Counted from the stretch's first letter, positions 7,731-16,937 are shown. The stretch is 34,165 nt of DNA from Ursidibacter arcticus (GCF_009761375.1 NZ_LEKM01000135.1:1-34165), one strand, 5' to 3'. Program-made: numbers and translations. The notes: generated from the letters alone by a model not told the origin.

Positions 7731-10304
7731 ATGAATATTGATAAATTTACCAGTAAATTTCAATCAGCGATTGCAGATGCACAATCTATCGCAGTTGGAA
7801 AAGATAATGCTTACATTGAACCTGCACATTTATTGTTAGCATTACTAAAACAAAATGATGGTTCGGTTGCTCCATTATTTAGTACATTAAATGTTGCACC
7901 CGCTAAATTAACTCAAGAATTGGAAATGATTATTCAGCGTCTTCCTCAAGTGGAAGGTACGAATATCCAGCCTTCGCAGCAGCTTTTCCGCTTATTAAAT
8001 CAGTGCGATAAATTATCTCAGCAATTTGGAGATAGTTTTGTATCATCAGAATTATTTGTCTTAGCTGCTTTAGATGATAATGGTGAAGTAGGCAAACTAC
8101 TCAAACAATATGGATTAACCAAAGAAAAAATTAGTGCAGCAATAAAACAAATTCGTGGGGGAGAAAACGTGAATAGTCAAAATGCAGAAGAAACCCGTCA
8201 GGCATTACAAAAATACACAATTGATTTAACAGAAAGAGCAAGAAGTGGCAAATTAGATCCCGTTATCGGACGTGATGAAGAAATTCGCCGAGCTGTTCAA
8301 GTCTTACAACGCCGTACCAAAAATAACCCTGTATTGATTGGTGAGCCAGGGGTGGGTAAAACAGCGATTGTAGAAGGTTTGGCACAACGTATTGTGAATA
8401 ATGAAGTCCCTGAAGGCTTAAAAAATAAACGAGTTCTCTCATTAGATATGGGAGCATTGATTGCAGGGGCAAAATATCGTGGTGAGTTTGAAGAGCGTTT
8501 AAAAGCAGTATTAAATGAATTAGCCAAAGAAGAAGGGCAAGTTATTCTCTTTATTGATGAAATTCATACAATGGTTGGTGCAGGAAAAACCGATGGTGCA
8601 ATGGACGCAGGCAATTTACTCAAGCCTTCTCTTGCTCGTGGGGAATTACACTGTGTTGGTGCGACAACACTTGATGAATATCGTCAATATATTGAGAAAG
8701 ATGCTGCTCTTGAACGCCGTTTCCAAAAAGTGTTGGTTGATGAGCCAACAGTGGAAGATACCATCGCTATCTTGCGTGGATTAAAAGAACGCTATGAACT
8801 TCATCATCACGTTCAAATTACTGACCCCGCAATCGTTGCTGCAGCGACACTCTCGCATCGTTATATTTCAGATCGCCAATTACCCGATAAAGCGATTGAT
8901 TTAATTGATGAAGCAGCATCTAGCTTGCGTATGGAAATTGATTCTAAGCCTGAGCCACTAGATCGTTTGGAACGCCGTATTATCCAACTAAAATTGGAGC
9001 AACAAGCACTTCAAAAAGAAGATGATGAAGCAAGTCGCCAAAGACTTGCAAAATTAACCGAAGATCTCACCGCTCGAGAGCGTGAATATGCGGAATTGGA
9101 AGAAGTTTGGAAAGCAGAAAAGTCAGCTTTGTTAGGCACTCAGAATATCAAAGAGAAATTAGAAGACGCTCGTTTTAAAATGGAACAAGCTCGTCGTGAG
9201 AATAACTTTGAGAAAATGGCTGAACTTCAATATGGTGTTATTCCTGATTTGGAGAAACAGCTTGCAGAAGCACAAAAACGAGAAGATGAAAATGCGGAAA
9301 ATCAATTATTAAGAACCAAAGTAACTGATGAAGAAATTGCCGAAGTTCTTTCAAAAGCAACGGGTATTCCAGTCTCTAAAATGATGGAAGGCGAAAAAGA
9401 GAAACTGCTTAGAATGGAAGAAGTTTTACATCAACGTGTAATTGGACAAGCAGAAGCGGTAGATGCGGTAGCGAATGCAATTCGCCGTAGCCGAGCTGGA
9501 TTGTCTGATCCAAATCGCCCAATCGGATCGTTCCTATTCTTAGGACCAACAGGTGTGGGTAAAACGGAACTTTGTAAAACCCTTGCTAACTTCTTGTTTG
9601 ATAGTGAAGATGCAATGGTGCGTATTGATATGTCAGAGTTTATGGAAAAACACAGCGTATCTCGTTTAGTTGGAGCTCCGCCAGGATATGTAGGTTATGA
9701 AGAAGGTGGATATTTAACGGAAGCAGTTCGCCGTCGCCCATACTCAGTTATTTTGCTTGATGAAGTAGAAAAAGCACACCCTGATGTATTTAACATTTTA
9801 CTTCAAGTGCTTGATGATGGTCGTTTAACTGATGGACAGGGTAGAACCGTTGATTTTCGTAATACTGTTGTCATTATGACATCAAATTTAGGATCACATT
9901 TAATTCAAGAAAATGCAGAGAATATGAGCTACGATGAGATGAAAAATATCGTAATGAATGTCGTTGGGCAACATTTCCGACCAGAGTTTATTAACCGTAT
10001 TGATGAAACTGTTGTATTCCACCCACTAGATAAAGCGAATATTCGTGCAATTGCTCGAATTCAATTACAACGCTTAATTAAACGTATGGCAGAACGTGGT
10101 TATAACGTTACCGTAACAGATGCCGCAGTTGATCATATTGGTAATGCAGGCTTTGATCCACTCTTTGGAGCAAGACCGCTTAAACGAGCTATTCAACAAG
10201 AAGTGGAAAACTCACTTGCACAGCAAATTCTATCAGGTAAATTGCTACCGAATAAAGATGTTGTGGTTGATTGCCAAAATGGACAAATTATTGCGGTGCA
10301 GTAA
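7731..10304 (+). CDS. clpB: ATP-dependent disaggregase ClpB (Hsp100)
   Basis: An 857-residue AAA+ chaperone that, with DnaK, pulls polypeptides out of aggregates. I chose ATG 7731 over the in-frame ATG 7698: it has AAGGA 6 bp upstream and gives [11 protein letters not shown], matching the E. coli start. Order: N-terminal Clp repeat domain (1-145), first AAA+ module with Walker A GEPGVGKT near 204 and Walker B VILFIDE, a long coiled-coil middle domain (about 405-520, Glu/Arg/Lys-rich), second AAA+ module with Walker A GPTGVGKT near 605 and the [14 protein letters not shown] pore loop, and a C-terminal domain with the [10 protein letters not shown] motif. All motifs are intact. Confidence 0.98.
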   Translation: MNIDKFTSKFQSAIADAQSIAVGKDNAYIEPAHLLLALLKQNDGSVAPLFSTLNVAPAKLTQELEMIIQRLPQVEGTNIQPSQQLFRLLNQCDKLSQQFGDSFVSSELFVLAALDDNGEVGKLLKQYGLTKEKISAAIKQIRGGENVNSQNAEETRQALQKYTIDLTERARSGKLDPVIGRDEEIRRAVQVLQRRTKNNPVLIGEPGVGKTAIVEGLAQRIVNNEVPEGLKNKRVLSLDMGALIAGAKYRGEFEERLKAVLNELAKEEGQVILFIDEIHTMVGAGKTDGAMDAGNLLKPSLARGELHCVGATTLDEYRQYIEKDAALERRFQKVLVDEPTVEDTIAILRGLKERYELHHHVQITDPAIVAAATLSHRYISDRQLPDKAIDLIDEAASSLRMEIDSKPEPLDRLERRIIQLKLEQQALQKEDDEASRQRLAKLTEDLTAREREYAELEEVWKAEKSALLGTQNIKEKLEDARFKMEQARRENNFEKMAELQYGVIPDLEKQLAEAQKREDENAENQLLRTKVTDEEIAEVLSKATGIPVSKMMEGEKEKLLRMEEVLHQRVIGQAEAVDAVANAIRRSRAGLSDPNRPIGSFLFLGPTGVGKTELCKTLANFLFDSEDAMVRIDMSEFMEKHSVSRLVGAPPGYVGYEEGGYLTEAVRRRPYSVILLDEVEKAHPDVFNILLQVLDDGRLTDGQGRTVDFRNTVVIMTSNLGSHLIQENAENMSYDEMKNIVMNVVGQHFRPEFINRIDETVVFHPLDKANIRAIARIQLQRLIKRMAERGYNVTVTDAAVDHIGNAGFDPLFGARPLKRAIQQEVENSLAQQILSGKLLPNKDVVVDCQNGQIIAVQ
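8157..8171 (+). promoter_or_regulatory. Internal ribosome-binding site and GTG start in clpB (short ClpB form)
   Basis: GGGGGAG (8157-8163) precedes an in-frame GTG at 8169-8171, codon 147, with 5-nt spacing. E. coli makes the shorter ClpB (about 80 kDa), lacking the N-domain, from an internal GTG at codon 149 in the same protein context. The site is thus probably used here too. Seen: the motif and frame. Inferred: use. Confidence 0.75.
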
Positions 10305-10327
10305 TTGATTATTTAACAAATAATATT

Positions 10328-10433
10328 CAGCAAGTAATGTATTGGCATAGTAGACAAATATTTTTACTTGCTGATTTTCAATTTATATAAATCAAACAGG
10401 ATCTGCTGTTTGATATTATGACATAGTAGACAA
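10328..10433. repeat. Two hairpins and a 12-bp direct repeat between clpB and the AhpD-like gene
   Basis: CAGCAAGTAA (10328-10337) pairs with TTACTTGCTG (10364-10373), and ATCAAACAG (10391-10399) pairs with CTGTTTGAT (10406-10414). CATAGTAGACAA occurs at 10346-10357, in the first hairpin's loop, and again at 10422-10433, 76 bp later. The genes on both sides converge here, so the hairpins may act as terminators, though neither has a clean T-tract. Confidence 0.5.
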
Positions 10434-10445
10434 CCAATAAGTTAA

Positions 10446-10988
10446 TTACGCATACGGCTGTAATTCTGGATTGATAGGCGTATCTGCGAGGTTATTTGCA
10501 TAGTTACACAAGCTCGCTAAACTCACGCCAAGTACAACATCTAACGCATTTTGTTGCGTGTAACCTGCCGCTAAAAACTCATTGAGTAATGTTTCACCCA
10601 CTTTACCTTTAGTGTTGATTACCGCAAGGGTAAATTTTGCTAGTGTGTTTAGTTTTGGATCGCTAATTTCAGTGGTATTGCGTAGTGCTTGTAATAACTC
10701 ATCAGGCATTTTGATCTGCTTAATAGAAATTGCGGTATGCCCTGCCACACAGAAACCACAACCGTTAGTCACTGCTGCAGTAATTTGTACCACTTCTCGC
10801 TCTGTTGGGGTTAAGCTATTGCGTTGATTGATTGCCCCAACGGTGCGGTAAGTTTCTAATGCCGTAGGTGCATTTGCAAGTACGCCAATTAAATTTGGAA
10901 TATATCCGTTATTTTGTTGCACCGCTTTTAACGCCTCTTTTGCTGCTTCTGGTGCTGTTTCAATAGTGTGAATTTGAAATTTAGACAT
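10446..10988 (-). CDS. AhpD-like / carboxymuconolactone decarboxylase-fold protein
   Basis: A 180-residue all-helical protein with the AhpD-type active site: glutamates in PTEREVV (about residues 61-67), then CGFC (C77, C80) and H84 in CVAGHT. In AhpD this CxxC...H site supports peroxide reduction; in many relatives the reaction is unknown. The N-terminus (about 1-50) matches the usual peroxidase-related layout with an NNGYIPNLIGV segment. It lies 39 bp after the flavoprotein gene on the same strand, so both are probably one transcript. The context suggests removal of a reactive product or redox support for the flavoprotein; this is inference. Confidence 0.85.
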   Translation of the reverse strand: MSKFQIHTIETAPEAAKEALKAVQQNNGYIPNLIGVLANAPTALETYRTVGAINQRNSLTPTEREVVQITAAVTNGCGFCVAGHTAISIKQIKMPDELLQALRNTTEISDPKLNTLAKFTLAVINTKGKVGETLLNEFLAAGYTQQNALDVVLGVSLASLCNYANNLADTPINPELQPYA

Positions 10989-11027
10989 TCTGACCTCTAT
11001 ATAAAATGAAAATGTAAAAAATAAAGA

Positions 11028-12095
11028 TTAACTTACCGCTTGTAAAATCGTTTTAAGCTGTAAAGCACTAGGCGTTACGACTGGTAGGAACGCCCCTTCT
11101 CGCCAACGGCGAATAAAGTCGCTACCACCATTGCGTAAATATCCTCTTCCGCCTGATGCTTGTAATTCTAACAGTAAACTTTGTGCAACAACATCAACAA
11201 TATCAATACGAATTTGAAATAATGCTTTCGGATTTTCAATAAAATAATGTGCTTGATTTAACCCTTCCGCTAGCTGTGTTTGTAATGCGGTGAGTTTTTT
11301 TCGTTGAGCTTGCCATTCTGGTTCCAATACAGAGCGATTACCCGATAAGGATTTTTCTACTTCAGCTAAGGCTTTTTCAGCTAAACCGAATGCCATTCCA
11401 CATTGTAAACCTAAAAATGCAGGGCGGATCTGAGCTAAATATTGCGAAGCATTATAGTCTAAAATCCAATCTGGGTTGAGTGGTACATTATCTAGCACAA
11501 CACCTACTGTATTACTGCCTTGTAAAGCAACTAATTGTAGCTCTGCTGTGCGAGTTACTCCCTCAGCATTATAAGGTAATGCTAATACCACAGGGGGATT
11601 AGATCCATCGGCATATTCCGCCGCAAAAATGGTAACAAAACCTTTTTGGCTTAAATTCGTTACCCAAGGTAAACGCCCTTGTAAATAGCACTTTCCATCT
11701 TTTTCAACAATTTTGACTTGCAATTCTTCAATGCCTGTTAGGAATTTTACGGCATTTGATAAACCTGTACCGCCCGATAATTTCCCTGCCAGTAGATCGG
11801 CTAAGTAGGTTTCTCTTGGTATGCTATTTTGGCTTGTAATTAAATTTTGGATAAGGGTTCTATGTCCCCAAGTAATAAATGCAGCGGTTAAGGAATGATT
11901 TGCAATTTCTTGAATAGATTCAACTGCTTGTTGTACCGTTCCGCCTACGCCACCAAATTCTTCTGGCACACCAATTTTAAAAATACCTTGTTGTGCGACA
12001 CGAGAAAATAACTCATCGGCATATTGATTAGATTGGTCTAGCTCATTTGCGTGTGCATCTAGCCATTGCACAAAATCAGCAGATAATAATGACAT
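11028..12095 (-). CDS. Acyl-CoA-dehydrogenase-family flavoprotein, possible monooxygenase
   Basis: A 355-residue member of the acyl-CoA dehydrogenase superfamily. The order is an N-terminal helical domain with GIFKIGVPEEFGGVGG (about residues 37-52), a middle beta domain (about 105-205) and a C-terminal helical domain with ASGGRGYLRNGGSDFIRRWREG near 320. ATG 12095 is preferred to the upstream TTG 12107 because GGGAG lies just before it. The protein is short for a beta-oxidation enzyme, and no other fatty-acid gene is near. Together with an AhpD-like protein and an NrtA/SsuA-type importer, it more resembles the DszC/SfnB branch that oxidises sulfur compounds. No flavin reductase is in the window. 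The substrate is unknown. Confidence 0.75.
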   Translation of the reverse strand: MSLLSADFVQWLDAHANELDQSNQYADELFSRVAQQGIFKIGVPEEFGGVGGTVQQAVESIQEIANHSLTAAFITWGHRTLIQNLITSQNSIPRETYLADLLAGKLSGGTGLSNAVKFLTGIEELQVKIVEKDGKCYLQGRLPWVTNLSQKGFVTIFAAEYADGSNPPVVLALPYNAEGVTRTAELQLVALQGSNTVGVVLDNVPLNPDWILDYNASQYLAQIRPAFLGLQCGMAFGLAEKALAEVEKSLSGNRSVLEPEWQAQRKKLTALQTQLAEGLNQAHYFIENPKALFQIRIDIVDVVAQSLLLELQASGGRGYLRNGGSDFIRRWREGAFLPVVTPSALQLKTILQAVS

Positions 12096-12303
12096 CTTAA
12101 CTCCCAATGTTATAACTTTTAACTAGTTGAAATAGTAATGTTTTTCTTAAACACCACAAATAACCAAAGTTATTTCTATATTCCTAATTGATATAAGATT
12201 TTTTATTCCAAATTAGCATATAACAGAATTTGAGATTCTTTCCTTATTTGTCCGTTATTCCTTAATGTAACCATTATTTGATATTCATTGAGATAAACAA
12301 CCT
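12096..12303. promoter_or_regulatory. Shared divergent intergenic region of the flavoprotein and ABC cluster
   Basis: About 208 bp of A/T-rich DNA separates the two divergent arms. It contains an inverted repeat AAATAAC-CAAA-GTTATTT (12158-12175) and an AACTAGTT palindrome (12121-12128), either of which could be an operator. No regulator gene is adjacent and I could not fix either promoter with confidence. Confidence 0.4.
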
Positions 12304-13101
12304 GTGTTAAAAGTAACTGATATTGCTCTCGGCTATGTAAAACAGAACCAATTCAATACCATTTTGGAAAAGGTTTCTTTTGAAGTTGCTCAAGGAGAAC
12401 TAACTTGCTTGCTAGGCTCTAGTGGTGTAGGAAAATCCTCACTACTACGGGTACTTGCTGGTTTAGATAAAGCCAAACAAGGCTCTATTACTCTGTTTGA
12501 TCAGCAAATTGAGCAACCTAATGCGGAAATTGGTTTCGTATTTCAATCGCCCTCTCTGCTTCCTTGGCTAAATGTAAAACAAAATGTTGCCTTTGGATTA
12601 GATTTCGCCTGTCGTGAAAAGCTGTCTAAAGGTGAAATTCAACAACGAGTTGAACAAGCCATTGAGGAAGTCGGTTTAAAAGAAGCCAGTAATGCAATGC
12701 CACACGAACTTTCAGGGGGAATGGCACAACGAGTTAATTTAGCTAGAGCGATCGCTCGTAAACCTAAGTTGATTTTATTAGATGAGCCTTTTTCTGCACT
12801 TGATCCTGTAATTCGTGAGCAAATGCAACAAATGCTACACGAGATTGTGCGTCATCATAATACGACTGCGGTGATGATTACTCACGATATAGATGAAGCC
12901 TTAATTGTTGCGGATAACATTCTATTGTTAGGAAAAAATAACCAACAACCAGCTCATATTATTGGACGATGGCAAATTGTCAGTGAATTTCCACGAGATA
13001 ACCTATTGTTATTAAATGATATTCGTCTTGATATTTTGCAGACTTTACAAGCAAGCCAACAACAGCATAAACAACATAATAGCCTTGAATACCTTATTTA
13101 A
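12304..13101 (+). CDS. ABC transporter ATP-binding protein, nitrate/sulfonate/taurine type
   Basis: A 265-residue ATPase that powers the importer encoded with the next two genes. Visible: Walker A GSSGVGKS (38-45), Q-loop FVFQSPSLLPWLNV near 79-92, signature LSGGMAQR near 138, Walker B LILLDEPFSALD and the H-loop MITHDIDEA. The LLPWLNVxxNVAFGL stretch is typical of the SsuB/TauB/NrtD group. It starts with GTG and has only a weak ribosome-binding site (GAGAT), so the start is the least certain part. The substrate-binding gene begins 12 bp after its stop. Confidence 0.9.
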   Translation: MLKVTDIALGYVKQNQFNTILEKVSFEVAQGELTCLLGSSGVGKSSLLRVLAGLDKAKQGSITLFDQQIEQPNAEIGFVFQSPSLLPWLNVKQNVAFGLDFACREKLSKGEIQQRVEQAIEEVGLKEASNAMPHELSGGMAQRVNLARAIARKPKLILLDEPFSALDPVIREQMQQMLHEIVRHHNTTAVMITHDIDEALIVADNILLLGKNNQQPAHIIGRWQIVSEFPRDNLLLLNDIRLDILQTLQASQQQHKQHNSLEYLI

Positions 13102-13113
13102 CAGGAGTTTTAA

Positions 13114-14280
13114 ATGTACACCAACCGTAGAGATTTTTTAAAATTATTAAGTTTATTTACCGTAGCAGGCAGTGCCCCGTTATTACAAGCTCAAGAAAAT
13201 AAACGAGCAATTGATAGTAACGCACCATTACGCATTGGCTATTTACCAATTACCGATGCAACGCCATTATTAGTTGCTCACGCAAAAGGTCTATTTGAAA
13301 AGCAAGGCATTGCGGTTGAAAAACCTGTTATGTTTCGTAGCTGGGCTCAATTAGTAGAAGCCTTTTTAAGTGGAAATGTGAATGTTGTTCATCTACTTTC
13401 TCCAATGAGTTTATGGGCAAAATATGGCTCAAATGCACCTGTTAAAGTCGTGATGTGGAATCACTTAGCAGGCTCGGCATTGACTGTTCGCCCTGATATT
13501 AACAGCGTTGCGGAATTAGGTGGAAAAACGGTTGCGATTCCATTTTGGTATTCCATTCATAACATTGTGTTACAGCAATTATTAAGGGCAAATAATCTTT
13601 CTGTTACCGAAAAAGAACCTCAAGCAAATGAAGTTAAATTAACGGTAATGCCACCTTCTGATATGGTTGCAGCACTTGCAAGCGGTAATATTGCTGGCTT
13701 TATTGTGGCAGAACCATTCAATGCACTGGCTGAAGCGAAGAATGTTGGTAAAGTGTTGCGTTTTAGTGGCGATGTTTGGCGTAATCACGCTTGTTGCTTA
13801 ACACTTATGCACGAACAAGATGTGAATGAGCGTCCTGAATGGGTGCAGAAAGTTGTTAATGCTTTAACAGAAGCCCAAGTCTTTACCTTAAATGATCGTT
13901 TAGAAACCGCTAAAATTCTTTCTCGTGGCAACGGCTATACTCCGCACGATCAGAAAGTATTAGAAGCAGTGCTTGCACCAACAGAACAACAATGGGCAAA
14001 CTACATCAAAACTGGTGCAATTCAGCACCCTGAATGGCACCAAGAGCGTATTGGTTTCCAACCGTATCCTTTTGATTCTTATATGGAAAAATTGGTAGAA
14101 GTGCTGAAAGAAACACATATCTCAGGCAATAATGCTTTCTTAGCTAAACTTGATCCGAGCCAAGTTGCTAGAGATCTAAATGCTCCACAATTCGTGAAGA
14201 AAGCCGTAGAGCAAGGTGGTTGGTTAGAAACCTTTAACTTACAAAATGGTTGGACTCGTGTAGAAGAAATTGCGATTTAA
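13114..14280 (+). CDS. ABC transporter substrate-binding protein, NrtA/SsuA family, Tat-type signal
   Basis: A 388-residue periplasmic binding protein. The N-terminus has a twin-arginine motif, NRRDFLKL (residues 4-11), then a hydrophobic stretch ending near LLQAQ, so export by the Tat route is likely. The mature part opens with LRIGYLPITDATPLLVAHAKGLF, the fold signature of NrtA/CmpA/SsuA-like proteins (NMT1 superfamily), and the HLLSPMSLWAKYG segment is nearer to NrtA/CmpA than to SsuA. An AGGAG ribosome-binding site precedes ATG 13114. The ligand could be a sulfonate, another small anion or a pyrimidine-like compound; sequence reading cannot decide. Confidence 0.88.
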   Translation: MYTNRRDFLKLLSLFTVAGSAPLLQAQENKRAIDSNAPLRIGYLPITDATPLLVAHAKGLFEKQGIAVEKPVMFRSWAQLVEAFLSGNVNVVHLLSPMSLWAKYGSNAPVKVVMWNHLAGSALTVRPDINSVAELGGKTVAIPFWYSIHNIVLQQLLRANNLSVTEKEPQANEVKLTVMPPSDMVAALASGNIAGFIVAEPFNALAEAKNVGKVLRFSGDVWRNHACCLTLMHEQDVNERPEWVQKVVNALTEAQVFTLNDRLETAKILSRGNGYTPHDQKVLEAVLAPTEQQWANYIKTGAIQHPEWHQERIGFQPYPFDSYMEKLVEVLKETHISGNNAFLAKLDPSQVARDLNAPQFVKKAVEQGGWLETFNLQNGWTRVEEIAI

Positions 14281-14300
14281 TCGGTTTGATAAGGATAATT

Positions 14301-15044
14301 ATGAAACAAAAATACCTATTGGGAGCGGGTGGATTGCTCTCATTATTTGCAATTTGGCAAGGGGGAGCATTGCTACTAGCAAAAAGTGTGCCGATTGCGA
14401 CTAATCTTGCTCCCCAAGCAACATTTGAAAGCCTTTGGTGGTTATTTTCATCAGGCGAAATTATTCCGCACATTACGGCAAGTTTACGGCGAATTGCTGT
14501 GGGCTTAGGCACTGCATTACTCGTTGGCGTGCCTCTTGGACTTGCGTTAGGATTTTCTAAAAAATTAGAAATGTGGTGTACGCCATCTTTTCAATTATTA
14601 CGAATGATCTCTCCGCTTTCGTGGATGCCAATTGTGGTAATGCTACTCGGCGTAGGGGATTTACCCGTTTATTTCTTACTGGCTTTTGCATCGGTATGGT
14701 CTTTAATTATTTCGACTACGGCTGGCGTGAAAAGCATTGATCCACAATGGCTGTTACTTAGTCGTTCAATGGCAGCCTCTAAAACAGAAACCTTATGTAA
14801 AATCGTTGTACCTGCGATTGGTAGCCACGTTTTAACAGGATTAAGAGTTTCAATGGGGATTGCTTGGGTCGTATTAGTACCTTGTGAGATGCTTGGGGTA
14901 AATGAAGGGTTAGGCTATTTCATACTTGATACAAGAGATCGCCTTGCTTATTCAGAATTGATGGCTGCTGTTGTAATTATTGGGCTAATTGGTTGGGGGT
15001 TAGATAGTTTATTACGCTTTGCTCTCGCTAAAGGGGGGAAATGA
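14301..15044 (+). CDS. ABC transporter permease, nitrate/sulfonate/taurine type
   Basis: A 247-residue inner-membrane permease of the binding-protein-dependent type, with about six membrane segments. I chose ATG 14301, after AAGGA at 14291-14295 and 20 bp downstream of the binding-protein stop, over the longer in-frame start at 14250 inside that gene. The central motif SLIISTTAGVKSIDPQWLLLSRSMAA near residues 134-159 is the EAA-type loop that contacts the ATPase. Last gene of the three-gene importer operon; a palindromic repeat begins 5 bp after its stop. Confidence 0.9.
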   Translation: MKQKYLLGAGGLLSLFAIWQGGALLLAKSVPIATNLAPQATFESLWWLFSSGEIIPHITASLRRIAVGLGTALLVGVPLGLALGFSKKLEMWCTPSFQLLRMISPLSWMPIVVMLLGVGDLPVYFLLAFASVWSLIISTTAGVKSIDPQWLLLSRSMAASKTETLCKIVVPAIGSHVLTGLRVSMGIAWVVLVPCEMLGVNEGLGYFILDTRDRLAYSELMAAVVIIGLIGWGLDSLLRFALAKGGK

Positions 15045-15048
15045 TTAC

Positions 15049-15067
15049 GGACGCCACGCTGGCGTCC
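15049..15067. repeat. Dispersed palindromic repeat, copy 1
   Basis: GGACGCCACGCTGGCGTCC: 8-bp arms around CGC, followed by CCT. A second copy at 34137-34155 is its exact reverse complement. The G+C-rich hairpin stands out in an A/T-rich genome and lies right after the permease stop, like a REP-type element. It has no T-tract, so it is a poor terminator but could protect the mRNA 3' end. Confidence 0.75.
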
Positions 15068-15258
15068 CTGATATACATTCACTAGAGATATTTTCGAGAA
15101 ACTTGGAATTTTATCTCTAATATACTGACATTCCTATCTATACCGTTATATCAAATTATTTTCATATGATTATATATAAAATAATGTTATTAATTGGTTA
15201 TCAGTTAATTCACTAGAAAAGCAGACTTTTGCCTAATCATATTTTTCTCTATTTTAAA
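15068..15258. other. A/T-rich stretch with no recognisable gene
   Basis: Both strands were read for coding sequence, tRNA-like folds and known leader motifs between the permease and the sdaA promoter. Nothing convincing was found; the DNA is very A/T-rich and repeat-poor. Confidence 0.5.
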
Positions 15259-15288
15259 TTGTGGTTTTTATGTAAAAAAGGCTATTAT
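15259..15288 (+). promoter_or_regulatory. Putative promoter for the leader ORF and sdaA
   Basis: TTGTGG (15259-15264), an 18-bp spacer and TATTAT (15283-15288) form a fair sigma-70 promoter. It would start a transcript near 15295 with the leader ORF as its first reading frame. Confidence 0.45.
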
Positions 15289-15335
15289 TTGCCAAGTTTT
15301 ATATTTATATAATTTACAAAAGATCTGGAGGAACG

Positions 15336-15434
15336 ATGAAACTCATCTTACTACACCATCAAGTTACTGCACCATCAAGTTACTGCACCATCAAGCTATA
15401 TTCTGTACGGTTTCTTTTAAATTTTATAGAATAG
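15336..15434 (+). CDS. Small ORF, possible 32-residue leader peptide upstream of sdaA
   Basis: ATG 15336 follows a strong GGAGGA (15327-15332) and opens a 32-codon frame ending at TAG 15434, 30 bp before sdaA. The peptide (MKLILLHHQVTAPSSYC...) matches nothing I recognise. Its middle is encoded by a 16-bp tandem repeat (15354-15395), and since 16 is not a multiple of 3, each copy is read in a different frame. The ribosome-binding site is much better than that of sdaA itself, so it may be a real leader that affects sdaA translation, or a remnant of a lost gene. Confidence 0.4.
   Translation: MKLILLHHQVTAPSSYCTIKLYSVRFLLNFIE
15354..15395 (+). repeat. 16-bp tandem repeat, about 2.6 copies
   Basis: The unit CACCATCAAGTTACTG occurs at 15354-15369 and 15370-15385 and continues partially (CACCATCAAG) at 15386-15395. 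Copies are identical, which suggests recent slippage. It lies inside the small ORF upstream of sdaA. Confidence 0.9.
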
Positions 15435-15464
15435 CCAATTTTATTAGCGTTAAGTGTGGACAAA

Positions 15465-16844
15465 ATGATAAGTGTATTTGATATGTTTAAAGTGGGAGTT
15501 GGGCCTTCTAGCTCTCATACAGTCGGGCCTATGAAAGCTGCAAAAGAGTTTGTTGATTGCCTAATTGATTGCAAACTTTTAGCGAAAACAGACCGCTTAC
15601 AAGCAGATGTTTATGGCTCACTGGCATTAACTGGACGTGGGCATAGCACTGATACGGCAATTATTATGGGGTTGATGGGGTATCTTCCTGATAATGTTGA
15701 GATTGATTGTATTGAAGATGTCATTAGTCAGCTTAAAGAACAGAAAATATTACGAGTAGCGGAAGCTCAAGTAGAGCATCAAAAACTGATTTCATTTGAT
15801 TTCTTTGCGGATATGCCGTTTCACTATGATTTCTTACCACGCCACGAAAATGGAATGAGCTTTAAGGCTTTCTCTCAAGGTAAGCTATTATTAGAGAAAA
15901 CCTATTATTCCATCGGTGGTGGTTTTATTGTGTCTGATGAGAATTTTGATAGTGCTAAACAAAATAATGTTACAGTTCCTTTTCCTTATCAAAATGCAAC
16001 AGATCTGCTCACTCACTGTAAACAGCAAGGTTTACCTTTATCATCACTGGTCTGGAAAAATGAGCTGGCTTTACGTTCTAAACAGGAAATTAGCGACTAT
16101 TTGTTAAAAGTTTGGCAGACAATGGACGCTTGCATTCAGCGAGGTTTACATACTGAAGGTTTATTACCAGGACCACTTAAAGTTGTTCGCCGAGCTGCTG
16201 CATTACGCCGAACCCTTGAAGCGACAGGGAAACTCAATAATGATCCTATGCAAATTATTGATTGGGTCAATTTATTTGCATTAGCTGTTAATGAAGAAAA
16301 TGCAGCAGGGGGACGAGTGGTTACTGCACCAACAAATGGGGCTTGTGGCATTGTGCCAGCGGTATTGGCATATTACCGTAAATTTGTTGGCGAGCTGAAC
16401 CAAGAAACGTTGGAACGCTATTTTCTAACCGCAAGTGTGATTGGCTCTTTGTATAAAATGAATGCATCTATTTCAGGAGCAGAAGTTGGTTGTCAAGGTG
16501 AAGTTGGTGTTGCTTGTTCAATGGCTGCAGCAGGGCTTGCTGAGATAATGGGCGGTACACCTGATCAAGTATGTAGTGCGGCAGAAATTGGAATGGAACA
16601 TAATTTAGGTTTAACTTGCGACCCTGTTGGTGGGCAAGTGCAAGTGCCTTGTATTGAACGTAATGCCATTGCATCAGTAAAAGCAATCAATGCTTGTCGA
16701 ATGGCATTAAGGCTTACTTCTCAACCTCGAGTTACCTTAGATAAAGTTATCGAGACAATGTATGAAACAGGGAAAGATATGAATGCCAAATACCGTGAAA
16801 CATCAACAGGTGGGCTTGCAATCAAAATCGTGCCTTGTGACTAG
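15465..16844 (+). CDS. sdaA: L-serine ammonia-lyase (L-serine deaminase), iron-sulfur type
   Basis: A 459-residue single-chain enzyme that converts L-serine to pyruvate and ammonia. It begins [23 protein letters not shown], matching E. coli SdaA; the in-frame GTG 15456 would add three residues and is less likely. The N-terminal beta domain (about 1-150) is followed by the catalytic alpha domain with [31 protein letters not shown] and the [20 protein letters not shown] segment. The conserved cysteines in these segments bind the 4Fe-4S cluster. It is the sdaA/sdaB type; no serine transporter gene is adjacent. A terminator follows. Confidence 0.95.
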   Translation: MISVFDMFKVGVGPSSSHTVGPMKAAKEFVDCLIDCKLLAKTDRLQADVYGSLALTGRGHSTDTAIIMGLMGYLPDNVEIDCIEDVISQLKEQKILRVAEAQVEHQKLISFDFFADMPFHYDFLPRHENGMSFKAFSQGKLLLEKTYYSIGGGFIVSDENFDSAKQNNVTVPFPYQNATDLLTHCKQQGLPLSSLVWKNELALRSKQEISDYLLKVWQTMDACIQRGLHTEGLLPGPLKVVRRAAALRRTLEATGKLNNDPMQIIDWVNLFALAVNEENAAGGRVVTAPTNGACGIVPAVLAYYRKFVGELNQETLERYFLTASVIGSLYKMNASISGAEVGCQGEVGVACSMAAAGLAEIMGGTPDQVCSAAEIGMEHNLGLTCDPVGGQVQVPCIERNAIASVKAINACRMALRLTSQPRVTLDKVIETMYETGKDMNAKYRETSTGGLAIKIVPCD

Positions 16845-16879
16845 CTAGTAATAAATCAAAAGCAAATAGACAATCAAAA

Positions 16880-16907
16880 GGCGACAAGGGATAATGTCGC
16901 CATTTTT
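16880..16907 (+). terminator. Rho-independent terminator of sdaA
   Basis: GGCGACA (16880-16886) pairs with TGTCGCC (16895-16901) around an 8-nt loop and is followed by ATTTTTA. It lies 36 bp after the sdaA stop. Confidence 0.85.
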
Positions 16908-16937
16908 ATGCGTATCTAACCCTATTTATTTAATAAC

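Noticed and set aside
15354..15395. Short tandem repeats that could suggest a CRISPR array
   Set aside because: The units are 16 bp, directly adjacent without spacers, and there are no cas genes.
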